Shown here: positions 19,028 to 27,358 of the stretch, piece after piece
Layout of the letters: each line of letters starts with the position of its first letter
Position numbering within the stretch: the first letter of the stretch is position 1
DNA from: Pseudomonas gingeri
GTDB taxonomy: Bacteria > Pseudomonadota > Gammaproteobacteria > Pseudomonadales > Pseudomonadaceae
Reading direction: 5' to 3'
DNA: 64,000 bases
Assembly: GCF_013385425.1 (NCBI RefSeq)
Contig: NZ_JACAQA010000004.1
Span: 318,679-382,678, forward strand
Program-made: the position numbers and the translations under genes
The notes under the pieces: model-generated
What the model was told of the DNA's origin: nothing
The model's database searches: none
The model's input: only the letters and a program-made list of their open reading frames with translations

Positions 19028-20440
19028 TCAGGCCTGGAGCAAACGCAGGAAGCGCTCGCGGACCCGTTCGTCGTCGCTGTGGGCGACGTTGAAGCGCAGA
19101 AAGCTCGAGGCTTCGGGGCCGGCGCTGAGCAAGGTCCCGGGGGCCAGCACGATGTCGTTTTCCAGGCCTTTGCGGGCCAGGGTCTCGGCCTCGATTCCGG
19201 CCGGCAGGCGGGCCCAGATGAACAGCCCTTCGCCCGGGCATGACGCCACCGAACAGCCGGCTTCGCCCAGCCAGCGGGCTACGCGGTTGTTGGCCGCATA
19301 CAAGCGATCGATCAGGCGTCGGGCGTGCCGGGTGTAGCTGCCGTCGCTGAGCATTCGATAGATGATCTGTTCCACCAGCTCCGAGGTCACGCAGCCGCTC
19401 GACATCTTCAGGTCGATCATCCGCGCGGCCAGCTCCGGCCGCAGCGCCAGGTAGCTGAGCCGGCAGTTGGCACTGAGTATCTTGGTGAACCCCGAGACAT
19501 AGCTGATGTTGTCCAGGCCGCCGGCCGCCGCGAGGCGAGGGGTCTGTTTCTGCTGGATATCACCATACAGGTCGTCTTCGATGATATGGAAGCCGTAGCG
19601 ATGGCTGAGCTCCAGCAACCGATAGACCTGGGCCGGGGAAAAGGAATGGCCGGTGGGATTGTGCAGCGTACTGTTGGTCAGGTAGAGCATCGGGCGATGA
19701 CTGTCGAGCAGCTGTTCGAGCTGGTTGAAGTCCAGGCCGTCACGGCCGCGGGGAATGCTGACGATCCGCGCGCCGTGCAGCACCAGGTTCGCCCGCAGGT
19801 TGAAGTAGCATGGGTCGTCCAGCAGCACCGTGTCGCCGGGCTTGATCAACAGGCGCATAAGCATGTCGATGGCCTGGAGGGTGTTGGCCGTGGTGATGAT
19901 CTGTTCCACCGGGACGTCGATATCCAGGGTCGACAGCTTCACCCGCAGGGCCTGGCGTAGCGGCGGGTAACCGGCGGGCACGCCGACTTCACCCATGCGC
20001 AGGGTGGTGGCCCGCAGGGTGCCGCGAGCGGCCTTGAGCAATTCCTCGCGAGGCAACCAGGAGGAGGGCAGGAAACCGCAGCCGGGGCGCAGGGCTCCGT
20101 TGTCCAGCAGCAGGCCCCGGCGCACCACGCTCAGGGTGTCCTGCGGCAGCAGCTCACGGCCGACTCCGGCCTGCACCGCCGCGCTGAGCCGTGAGACGTA
20201 GTGCCCCGAGCCCTGGCGCGAAGTGATCAGGCCCTTGGCCCGCAGCCGGTCCAGTGATTCGACCACCGTCGACTTGCCGACCCCCATGAGATCCGAGAGT
20301 TCGCGAATCGGCGGCAACTTGGCCCCGTGCTGCAGGGAGCCCTGGTTGATGGCAGCCGAGACGCGGTCGACGATCTGTTGTACCAGTGGCTCGCCTGGAA
20401 GGAACTCGATGGCGGCGATCACGGCTCTCTGAACCTGCAT
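19028..20440 (-). CDS. MocR-type regulator (GntR HTH + aminotransferase-like domain)
   Basis: 470 aa. The N-terminal winged helix of the GntR family (residues 14-80; LPPIRELSDLMGVGKSTVVESLDRLRAKGLI) is joined to a fold-type I aminotransferase-like domain that should bind PLP (substrate-side IIEDDLYGD and the Lys of SGFTKILSA). Such proteins use PLP as effector rather than as enzyme. The target is unknown; MocR regulators often act on a divergent neighbour, here the unrecognised gene at 20641, 200 bp away, but that is inference. Confidence 0.9.
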   Translation of the reverse strand: MQVQRAVIAAIEFLPGEPLVQQIVDRVSAAINQGSLQHGAKLPPIRELSDLMGVGKSTVVESLDRLRAKGLITSRQGSGHYVSRLSAAVQAGVGRELLPQDTLSVVRRGLLLDNGALRPGCGFLPSSWLPREELLKAARGTLRATTLRMGEVGVPAGYPPLRQALRVKLSTLDIDVPVEQIITTANTLQAIDMLMRLLIKPGDTVLLDDPCYFNLRANLVLHGARIVSIPRGRDGLDFNQLEQLLDSHRPMLYLTNSTLHNPTGHSFSPAQVYRLLELSHRYGFHIIEDDLYGDIQQKQTPRLAAAGGLDNISYVSGFTKILSANCRLSYLALRPELAARMIDLKMSSGCVTSELVEQIIYRMLSDGSYTRHARRLIDRLYAANNRVARWLGEAGCSVASCPGEGLFIWARLPAGIEAETLARKGLENDIVLAPGTLLSAGPEASSFLRFNVAHSDDERVRERFLRLLQA

Positions 20441-20640
20441 TTTACTGGTCGCTCGAGCAATAAAGTCCGGAGGATTCTAGTCGAACTTGCCCTGATCAAG
20501 AAGACATCCGCTCGCTAGTATCAAGAGGCCATTGTTCCCCTGCATGCCGTGCTGATTGAAGAGGTTCTCCCTACGTGTTGAAACTGCCCAATCGAACATT
20601 CGAGGTACCGCTGCATGACTGAGCCCGCCGGGAGTCTGAT

Positions 20641-21327
20641 ATGAACGCGCAACCCTGTGTGATGGTGGCCGGCTACGCGGGCAAGCGTGCAGGCGATATC
20701 CAGAAACTGCGCGAGCTGTGCCGGACGCTGTATCAGGCCTCGCTGATCTTTCTGGTGGAGAAGGTCCAGCCCGGGGATGACCTCGTGGCGGGTAACGCCT
20801 GGGCGCCTTCCCTCGCGGTCGAAAACGTCGACGCTGCGCTGGATACTGTCTGCCGTTGCCTGGCCAGCGAGGATTGGAAAGACCTGGAGCTACCGCTGTC
20901 CGCGACCTATCTGCGCCTGCAGGGGCTCTGCGCCGAGCTCCACCATGGCTGGCAACGCGATCTGGCCACGATCACCTTTGCGCTCGTGGCCCACATCCGC
21001 GTGAATACTCATCTGGAGCTGCTCGTCGATGACCCGGGGCCTCAGCCGCGCAATCGTCGCGGGGCGGCGTCGCCCGGCCGTGGCGAGCACACCCGGAGCC
21101 AGATGCTTGCTGAAGTGGCCAAGGTGATGTACCTGGGGCTGGATACCGAGAAACACTTGTTCTTTGCGCGGATTCTGCCCAAGGCCCTCCACGGGTTTGC
21201 CGCCGAGGATCATTCGAAGTGGGAGGCAATCCTCCTGCAACTGGGGGTTGTGGAGGCCGATGTGCTGCTCGATGAAACGACTGATGCCAGCCATGACCGC
21301 GCAAGCATGCCTGTCCTGGCGCCATGA
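20641..21327 (+). CDS. Hypothetical protein of unknown family (228 aa)
   Basis: I do not recognise it. It is predicted soluble, with no signal peptide or membrane segment, mostly helical, with Cys residues (CRTLYQ, DTVCRCLASED). The middle holds VNTHLELLVDDPGPQPRNRR followed by a Gly/Arg linker (RRGAASPGRGEHTRSQ) and a second helical part (MLAEVAKVMYLGLDTEKHLFFARILPKAL). GGGAG stands 8 bp before the ATG. It is divergent from the MocR gene and directly upstream of the RsmX-like RNA; its stop is 34 bp before the conserved upstream box of that RNA. Confidence 0.7.
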   Translation: MNAQPCVMVAGYAGKRAGDIQKLRELCRTLYQASLIFLVEKVQPGDDLVAGNAWAPSLAVENVDAALDTVCRCLASEDWKDLELPLSATYLRLQGLCAELHHGWQRDLATITFALVAHIRVNTHLELLVDDPGPQPRNRRGAASPGRGEHTRSQMLAEVAKVMYLGLDTEKHLFFARILPKALHGFAAEDHSKWEAILLQLGVVEADVLLDETTDASHDRASMPVLAP

Positions 21328-21361
21328 GCGATGCTGCTCGTGGCGGTGAAAATTGGATCCA

Positions 21362-21381
21362 TGTATGGCGAAAGGCTTACA
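21362..21381 (+). promoter_or_regulatory. GacA-box-like upstream element of RsmX copy 1
   Basis: TGTATGGCGAAAGGCTTACA. The right half CTTACA matches the GacA upstream activating sequence (TGTAAG-N6-CTTACA); the left half is similar but the spacer is 8 rather than 6. The core GCGAAAGGCTTACA is repeated exactly at 28547-28560 before the second RsmX-like gene, with an identical 44-bp distance to the -10 hexamer (TAATCT at 21426-21431). Confidence 0.6.
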
Positions 21382-21436
21382 TGCCGTGGCACTGATCTCC
21401 TCTGTTGACCGTTCATGGCCGGGGTTAATCTACACC

Positions 21437-21552
21437 CATCGCTGCTACGCAAGGATGTGTGCAGGATCAGGGATGATCGAACCAGGCCATGGAGGCCGCC
21501 GACGGGATGTCGGAATGCTTTGAAGAAAACCCGCTTCGGCGGGTTTTCTTTT
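21437..21552 (+). ncRNA. rsmX: RsmX-like GGA-motif small RNA (copy 1)
   Basis: About 115 nt from the predicted start (7 nt after the -10 TAATCT; -35 TTGACC) to a terminator (GAAAACCCGC-TTCG-GCGGGTTTTC, 21525-21548, then T-run). It contains six GGA motifs (for example AAGGATG, CAGGATC, AGGGATG, GGGATG, CGGAATG), the mark of RNAs that sequester RsmA/RsmE (CsrA) proteins. It is clearly homologous to the RNA at 28616. Family membership is by motif content, length, terminator and upstream box; exact ends are estimates. Confidence 0.78.
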
Positions 21553-21589
21553 ATCTGTGGACAGCCAACGCGTACAGGGATGCACATCC

Positions 21590-21895
21590 ATGGGCAGATG
21601 CCTGGTCTTCGTTCTCCTCCTTGGCGCCTCCTGCTCGGCCTTCAGCGCCGATGCCTACAAGTGTGTCAGCCAGGACGGTAAGGTCAGTTTCGCCGCGCAG
21701 CCCTGCGCGCCGGACCAGGGCGTATCCAGCTGGCAAGCCCGCACCCAGCGCACGCAACTGCACAGTGTCTCGGCCGATGAGGCCAAGGCCGACGCCATCA
21801 ATCAGCGCGCCACGAAAATCCTGCAGGCGGGCTACCACACGCGCATTATCTACAAGGTCAATATCGTCCCCGGCCCCGGACAGAAAGCTCCCTGA
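21590..21895 (+). CDS. DUF4124-domain periplasmic protein
   Basis: 101 aa. Signal peptide (RCLVFVLLLGASCSAFSADA) then the short DUF4124 motif YKCVSQDGKVSFAAQPCAP, in which two cysteines flank a 'DGxVxFxxxPC' core. The role of the family is unknown; the proteins are periplasmic. The start is set at ATG 21590, since the upstream in-frame ATG at 21557 would spoil the signal peptide. It begins 38 bp after the RsmX terminator. Confidence 0.75.
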   Translation: MGRCLVFVLLLGASCSAFSADAYKCVSQDGKVSFAAQPCAPDQGVSSWQARTQRTQLHSVSADEAKADAINQRATKILQAGYHTRIIYKVNIVPGPGQKAP

Positions 21896-22027
21896 GACAA
21901 GCCAGTGCACGAGTGAAAGGGTTCGGCAATTATTTCAAGTTGTCGTACGACGTGCCGATAGCCTGCCAACTCTGAAGCTAAGGGCAGGGGTCGCTGACCC
22001 GAAGCCATAACAAAAAAGGCGGTCGTC

Positions 22028-23653
22028 ATGTTTCTTCGTCAACTGAATATCGCGCCTCGCGCGGCGCTGGGTTTTGCCTTGATCGCGGTGCTGGTGGCTT
22101 TGCTGGGGGTGTTCGCCCTGGGCCAGATGTCGAACATCCGCGAAGGCGAGGTAGCGGTTGAAACCCAATGGCTGCCGAGTATTCGTGGCGGTGACGAGAT
22201 CCGCGAGATCATGTTGCGCATCCGCACCATCTCCCTGCGCATGGCCCTCGACCAGGACCCGAAGAACATCGCGGTGTACCGCGGCCAGATGGACGTGCGC
22301 GACAAGGAATTGAGCGAGCGGATCGTCGCCTACGACAAACTGGTCACCAGCCCCGAGGCCCGGGTGTTGTATGACCAGTTCAAGACAACCTTCGCCGCGT
22401 ACCGTGCCGGTATCGCCCAATCCTTCACCCTGGCCGAGCAGGGCCGGCGCGACGAACTGATCAAGCTGCTGCTGGTGGACATGAAGACCGTGGTGGACGG
22501 TTCCGGCAAGCAACTGACCGACCTGGCCGACCTCTTTACCAAACAGGTGGCGGCCGAGAGCCAGAAGTCCGAGGAGCACTACAGCAACTCGCGGATGATC
22601 GTGATCCTGTTTGTTGTCCTGGCGGCCCTGGCCACCGTGGGCCTGGCGACGTTGCTCACGCGCAGTATCGTCAAACCCCTGGGACAGGCCCTGAGCGCGG
22701 CGCAGAATGTGGCGCGGGGCGACCTGACCCAGCGTATCGAAAGCCACGGTGACGATGAAGTCAGTCACCTGCTCGAAGCCCTGGCCACCATGCAGCAAAC
22801 CTTGCGTGACACTTTGCAAGGCATCAGCGGTTCGGCGACCTCGCTGACCACCGCGGCGGACGAACTGAATACGGTCACCCGGGGCAGCACCGAGGGCCTG
22901 CAACAGCAGAACCATGAAATTGAACAGGCGGCCACGGCGGTCAACGAAATGACCACGGCGGTGGAGGAGGTGGCGCGCAATGCCGTGTCCACCTCGGACG
23001 CCACCCGCAAATCCAGCGAATCGGCGCGGCTCGGCCAGGAGCGGGTGAGTGAAACTCTCGGCGCCATCAGTGCGCTGTCCGGGGACGTCGAGCGCACCGG
23101 GGAGCTGGTACGTTCGCTGGCCGATCAGTCCCAGGGCATCGGCAAGGTGCTGGAAGTGATTCGCGCCATTGCCGAGCAGACCAATCTGCTGGCACTGAAT
23201 GCCGCCATCGAGGCGGCCCGTGCCGGTGAGAGCGGGCGCGGCTTTGCGGTGGTGGCCGATGAGGTGCGTGCCCTGGCCCATCGCACCCAGCAGTCGACCC
23301 AGGAGATCGAACAGATGGTGTCCGGCATGCGCAGCGGCTCGACCCTGGCCCTGGAGTCGATGCACACCAGCACCGCCCGTGCCGCCAGCACCCTGGCCCT
23401 GGCCGAACGGGCCGGCGAAGCGCTGGTGACCATCACCGCCTCGGTGCATGAAATCCACGAGCGCAACCTGGTGATCGCCAGCGCGGCGGAAGAACAGGCC
23501 CAGGTGGCCCGGGAAGTCGACCGTAACCTGGTGAACATCCGCGACCTGTCGATCCGCTCGGCGACCGGGGCCGACCAGACCAGCGCCGCCAGCCATGAGT
23601 TGTCGCGGCTGGCGACCTCGTTGCAGGGACTGGTCGGGCGCTTCCGGGTCTGA
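22028..23653 (+). CDS. Methyl-accepting chemotaxis protein with four-helix-bundle sensor
   Basis: 541 aa. A first membrane segment ([20 protein letters not shown]) precedes a periplasmic 4HB_MCP domain (about 35-190). The second membrane segment is [20 protein letters not shown], followed by HAMP ([22 protein letters not shown]) and the signalling domain with the conserved tip [20 protein letters not shown]. It signals to CheA. The ligand is unknown; 4HB receptors of pseudomonads bind organic acids or small metabolites. It is a single gene, convergent with the DedA gene. Confidence 0.93.
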   Translation: MFLRQLNIAPRAALGFALIAVLVALLGVFALGQMSNIREGEVAVETQWLPSIRGGDEIREIMLRIRTISLRMALDQDPKNIAVYRGQMDVRDKELSERIVAYDKLVTSPEARVLYDQFKTTFAAYRAGIAQSFTLAEQGRRDELIKLLLVDMKTVVDGSGKQLTDLADLFTKQVAAESQKSEEHYSNSRMIVILFVVLAALATVGLATLLTRSIVKPLGQALSAAQNVARGDLTQRIESHGDDEVSHLLEALATMQQTLRDTLQGISGSATSLTTAADELNTVTRGSTEGLQQQNHEIEQAATAVNEMTTAVEEVARNAVSTSDATRKSSESARLGQERVSETLGAISALSGDVERTGELVRSLADQSQGIGKVLEVIRAIAEQTNLLALNAAIEAARAGESGRGFAVVADEVRALAHRTQQSTQEIEQMVSGMRSGSTLALESMHTSTARAASTLALAERAGEALVTITASVHEIHERNLVIASAAEEQAQVAREVDRNLVNIRDLSIRSATGADQTSAASHELSRLATSLQGLVGRFRV

Positions 23654-23660
23654 GCCTGGC

Positions 23661-24275
23661 TCAGGCTTTCTGACGTTCCCGCGCCCTGGCCCGCAGATGG
23701 CGGATCAGGGCGATCCCGGCAACGATGACCACTACGCCGATCACGATGCGCAGGCGATAGGGTTTGAGATTGCCCAGCAAGCTTTCGAGGAAGCCGCCGG
23801 CCCAATAACCGGCCGTGGCAAAGAGCATGGCCCAGACCACGGCTCCGAGCAGGTTCATCAGGCTGAAGCGCAGCGGCGATAGCCGGCTGGCACCGATTAC
23901 CAGCGGACCCACCAGGCGCATGCCATAGAGGAAGCGCACGGCAAAGATCGAGGTCAGCGGGTGGCGTTGAATGAGTCCCGTCACCCGTTCTATGGCGGCC
24001 TGCTGGCGATGCAGGCGGGGTAGCAGGCGGGCACCGAAATAACGTCCGGTCCAGAACAGCGCCTGGTCGCCGAGCATCCCGCCGAGGCTGGCCCAGAAGA
24101 TCACCAGCGGCAGGTGCAGGACCTGCTGGTGCGCCGCCACCCCGCCGAGGATCAGGATGGTTTCCCCTTCCAGCAGGCAGCCGATGAAGATGGCCCAATA
24201 GCCGTAGGTGGCGAGCAGGTAGTTGAAGTCGATGTGTTCGAACATAACGGTGTACTGATCCTTGTATCGGTCCAT
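23661..24275 (-). CDS. DedA-family membrane protein
   Basis: 204 aa, inner-membrane VTT-domain protein. Visible family motifs are FIGCLLEGETILILGGVAAH, ASLGGMLGDQALFWTGRYFG and VRFLYGMRLVGPLVIGAS, the (F/Y)xRxxP-like and GxxxGxxxxxxxG signatures with conserved Glu and Arg. Members work in undecaprenyl-phosphate or phosphatidylethanolamine flipping and membrane homeostasis. An inner ATG (24245, MFEHIDFNYLL) is an equally good start and is nearer the family length. Confidence 0.9.
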   Translation of the reverse strand: MDRYKDQYTVMFEHIDFNYLLATYGYWAIFIGCLLEGETILILGGVAAHQQVLHLPLVIFWASLGGMLGDQALFWTGRYFGARLLPRLHRQQAAIERVTGLIQRHPLTSIFAVRFLYGMRLVGPLVIGASRLSPLRFSLMNLLGAVVWAMLFATAGYWAGGFLESLLGNLKPYRLRIVIGVVVIVAGIALIRHLRARARERQKA

Positions 24276-24400
24276 GGGCGCTGTTGCCGATGCACGAGGC
24301 AGCAGGCAGGCGACGGTGTTCTTGGGTCTGATCGATTGGCCAGGCGAAAGTGCCCTGGGGTGCCCGGTTCAACAATAGCCGAGCTTGTGCCTGTTCTGAT

Positions 24401-25222
24401 TCAGGCTGACTGTCGCGCCAACCACTCCCGCGGACTTTCACCGATCTTGCGGCGAAAGGCCCGGGCCAGGGCCGATGGGCTTTCATAACCGACCTCATCG
24501 GCGATCAGGGCAATCGGCCGGCCCTCGCGCAAGCGCTTCTGGGCCAGGCTGACACGCCAGCTGAGCACATAGTCTGCCGGAGTCTGGCCAACCACTTTGT
24601 GAAAATGCGCGGCGAAACTGGCCCGGGACATATTCGACTCCTGCGCCAGGTCGGCCACGGTCCAGGGCCGCTCGGGATGGTTGTGCATCATGGTCATGGC
24701 CCGGGCCAGGCGCAGGTCCGCCAGACCCGACATCATCCCGGTGGTCATGCTGTGGTAGGCCATCATGTGCCGCAGGAACTGGATCACCATCAGTTCGAAC
24801 AGGCGGTTCATCACCGCTTCGCGGCCACAGTGTTCGGCGAAGGCCTCAGCGAACAGCCACTCGAGATTGCCCTCGAGCATGGGCACCGCGGCGAGCGGCA
24901 TCACGATGGTGTCGGACAAGGCCACGGACAGCGGATTGTCGATACCGCCATCGAAACGCAGCGCCGCGCAGACCAGTTCGGCGGCGTCGGCCTTGCTGGC
25001 AACCAGGCGATGGGGCAGGGGACGGGGGATCAGGATCAGGCTCGGTTCTTCGATGCGCAGCAGCTTGCCGCCGCTCTCGAGGTTGACCCGGCCACTTTTC
25101 AGCAGGTGCACGTGCCCGGTGGGTTCCAGGCCATCGACCTCGGCATTGCCTCGCAGGAGGCCACTGTGGAAGGTGTCGGCGGCGATGCCGAAGTGCGTGA
25201 GCAAGGTCGACAGGCGATCCAT
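24401..25222 (-). CDS. AraC-family transcriptional regulator (cupin-type)
   Basis: 273 aa. The N-terminal cupin-like domain (AraC_binding_2-type; GHVHLLKSGRVNLESGGKLLRIEEPSLILIPR) would sense a small ligand. The C-terminus has two helix-turn-helix units (WTVADLAQESNMSRASFAAHF and PIALIADEVGYESPSALARAF) and ends in GESPREWLARQ. I chose the ATG at 25222 because GAGAGGGAAAGA lies upstream on the minus strand. It is divergent from the alpha/beta hydrolase, its likely target by position. Confidence 0.9.
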   Translation of the reverse strand: MDRLSTLLTHFGIAADTFHSGLLRGNAEVDGLEPTGHVHLLKSGRVNLESGGKLLRIEEPSLILIPRPLPHRLVASKADAAELVCAALRFDGGIDNPLSVALSDTIVMPLAAVPMLEGNLEWLFAEAFAEHCGREAVMNRLFELMVIQFLRHMMAYHSMTTGMMSGLADLRLARAMTMMHNHPERPWTVADLAQESNMSRASFAAHFHKVVGQTPADYVLSWRVSLAQKRLREGRPIALIADEVGYESPSALARAFRRKIGESPREWLARQSA

Positions 25223-25382
25223 TCTTTCCCTCTCGTTAACGCTGGAATTAGACGATCTGGTGCATATCATCGACAGGAAGGCGCCATTCGTAAAGCTGTT
25301 TTGCCCATCATGGCCCCACGTTCAGCGACCTGGACGCCGCCGCTTCCGGTGGGTCAGCCATTTCATGCGAGAGGGAATACCA

Positions 25383-26207
25383 ATGCAAATGTTCCGTTTT
25401 TCTGCCGTCTCCAAACTGTTCGCCGCCGTCGCCATCGCGGCTGGAGCCTTGTCGATGGGCTGGGCGGGTTCGGCCGCCGCTGCCGCGCAGCCGGGCCAGA
25501 AAGCCACGGTGGTGCTGGTGCACGGCGCCTTTGCCGAGTCTTCCAGCTGGAATGGGGTGATTGCCCGCCTGCAGGCCAAGGGGTATCCGGTGATCGCCGT
25601 CGCCAACCCGCTGCTCAGCGTGAAAAGCGATTCGGACTATGTGGCCGACATCGTCGAACATACACCTGGTCCGGTGATCCTGGTTGGGCATTCCTACGGT
25701 GGCTCGGTGATTTCCAACGCGGTCCATGGCCGTTCCAACGTCAAGGCACTGGTCTACGTTGCCGCCTTCGCCCCGGAAAAAGGCGAGACCGCGATCGAAC
25801 TCTCCGGCCGTTTTCCGGGCAGCACCCTGGGCCCGACCCTGGCGCCGCCGGTGCCGTTGAAAGATGGCACGGTGGACCTGTTTATCCAGCAGGATAAATT
25901 CGCCGCGCAGTTCGCCGCCGATGTCGCCCCCAAGGATGCCGCGCTGATGGCCGCGACCCAGCGCCCGGTCGCCGAGGCCGCGTTGAAGGAAGGCTCGGGT
26001 GATCCGGCCTGGAAAACCCTGCCGTCCTGGTTTATCTACGGTTCGGCGGACAAGAACATTCCCGAAGCGGCCCTGAAGTTCATGGCTGATCGCGCGGGCT
26101 CCAGGGAGACGGTGGATATCAAGGGCGCGTCCCATGTGGTGATGGTGTCCCATCCGGACAAGGTCGCGGCGATCATTGAAGATGCGGCCAAGGCTATCGC
26201 CAAATAA
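25383..26207 (+). CDS. Secreted alpha/beta hydrolase
   Basis: 274 aa. Signal peptide (LFAAVAIAAGALSMGWAGSA) then an alpha/beta hydrolase fold: oxyanion strand VVLVHGAFAESSSW, nucleophile elbow GHSYGGS, and a C-terminal His in GASHVVMVSHP. It resembles the EstC/pyrethroid-hydrolase-like 'hydrolase_6' proteins. The substrate is unknown, and action in the periplasm is predicted. GAGAGGGA precedes the ATG. It is divergently paired with the AraC regulator (160-bp gap), so expression is probably under its control. Confidence 0.88.
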   Translation: MQMFRFSAVSKLFAAVAIAAGALSMGWAGSAAAAAQPGQKATVVLVHGAFAESSSWNGVIARLQAKGYPVIAVANPLLSVKSDSDYVADIVEHTPGPVILVGHSYGGSVISNAVHGRSNVKALVYVAAFAPEKGETAIELSGRFPGSTLGPTLAPPVPLKDGTVDLFIQQDKFAAQFAADVAPKDAALMAATQRPVAEAALKEGSGDPAWKTLPSWFIYGSADKNIPEAALKFMADRAGSRETVDIKGASHVVMVSHPDKVAAIIEDAAKAIAK

Positions 26208-26258
26208 ACCACGAGCATCCAGACAGGCACAGTGAGGTTTGAAAGCCGATCAGGGATT

Positions 26259-26334
26259 CTGTGGGAGCGGAGCTTGCCCGCGAAGGGGCCCTTGAGACCG
26301 CCAAAAGCTTCGCGGGCAAGCTCCGCTCCCACAG
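26259..26334. repeat. REP palindrome with perfect 27-bp arms
   Basis: The arms at 26259-26285 and 26308-26334 are exact reverse complements (starting CTGTGGGAGCGGAGCTTGCC), separated by 22 bp. It sits between the convergent hydrolase and LysR genes, a usual place for REP/BIME elements, and may also act as a terminator or transcript stabiliser. Confidence 0.9.
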
Positions 26335-26351
26335 GATGTGTGCTCGGCCTG

Positions 26352-27257
26352 CTAGGGCTTGCCCCACTTTTCCAACGCGAACTCCACGAAGCTGCGCAGC
26401 TTGGGCAGTCGGTAGCGGTCTTGCGCGTAAAGCAGGTTCATCGGCCGGCTGGGCAGCTTGTATGTCCCCAGCAGCGGCACCAGTCGGCCTTCGCGCAGAT
26501 CATCGCGCAGCAACGCATCCGGGAGCATCACGATGCCCATTCCAGAGAGCGCCGCCTGGTACAACGCCGAAGAACTGTTGATGGTCATCGGGCCGCTCAC
26601 CGGTACCAGGATTTCCCCCTCCGGGCCGCTCAGGCTCCACTGTTTTTCCACCGTCCGCCAGTCGTCGCCCGCCGGGTAGGCGAAGGCCAGGCAGTCGTGA
26701 TGTTCCAGGTCCTGGGGGATGATCGGTGTCCCGCGCCGTTTCAGGTACGACGGCGACGCACAGACGGTCAGCGCATAGTTTTCCAGGGGCCGGGCAATCA
26801 GCGCCGAGGGGTCGGGTGCACCCAGGCGGATCGCCGCATCAAAGCCGCTGTCGATCAGGTCTTCGCGCTGGTTGCTGAGCATTACGTCCAGCTTGATCCG
26901 GGGATACCGCAGCACGAACTCACTCAGGGCCGGTGCCAGGCGTTCGGAGCCGAAGGTCAGCGGCGCGGTGATCCGCAGGATACCGCTGGGCTCGCCCTGG
27001 GCCTGTTCGGCCAGGCGCTCGGAGTCCGCCACCAGCCCCAGCACCTCAAGACAGCGCTGATAGTAGGTCGAGCCGAACTCGGTCAGGCGCTGACGACGAG
27101 TCGTACGGTTAAGCAGGCTGACCCCGAGCCGTTGCTCCAGTGAGCGCAGATGATTGCCGACCATGGTGGTGGAAATGCCGCACTCCAGGGCGGCGGCGGT
27201 CATGCTGCCGCTCTCCACCACGGTCACGTACACCCGCATTGCCTGGAAAAGATCCAT
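26352..27257 (-). CDS. LysR-family transcriptional regulator
   Basis: 301 aa. The N-terminal winged helix (AMRVYVTVVESGSMTAAALECGISTTMVGNHLRSLEQRLG) is followed by a LysR substrate-binding domain (LRITAPLTFGSERLAPALSEF). It belongs to the subgroup with the HTH ending NRTTRRQRLTEFG. ATG 27257 is chosen; the codon two residues upstream is only TTG. It is divergent from the aminotransferase gene. An inverted repeat TCAAT-N15-ATTGA (27260-27284) in the shared promoter is a possible operator. Confidence 0.9.
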   Translation of the reverse strand: MDLFQAMRVYVTVVESGSMTAAALECGISTTMVGNHLRSLEQRLGVSLLNRTTRRQRLTEFGSTYYQRCLEVLGLVADSERLAEQAQGEPSGILRITAPLTFGSERLAPALSEFVLRYPRIKLDVMLSNQREDLIDSGFDAAIRLGAPDPSALIARPLENYALTVCASPSYLKRRGTPIIPQDLEHHDCLAFAYPAGDDWRTVEKQWSLSGPEGEILVPVSGPMTINSSSALYQAALSGMGIVMLPDALLRDDLREGRLVPLLGTYKLPSRPMNLLYAQDRYRLPKLRSFVEFALEKWGKP

Positions 27258-27358
27258 TATCAATCTCAGCTTTAAAATGATTGAAGCGTAACGCAGTTTA
27301 TCCAGCTCAGGTGGCTAACGATACTGCCAGCACCACCCCATGCCTGGAGCTCGATGCC

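Noticed and set aside
23125..24498. 457-codon frame on the minus strand across the chemoreceptor end and DedA
   Set aside because: It overlaps two well-supported genes in other frames and has no domain.
26232..27143. 303-codon frame on the plus strand opposite the LysR gene
   Set aside because: Shadow of the LysR gene; it also reads through the REP hairpin.
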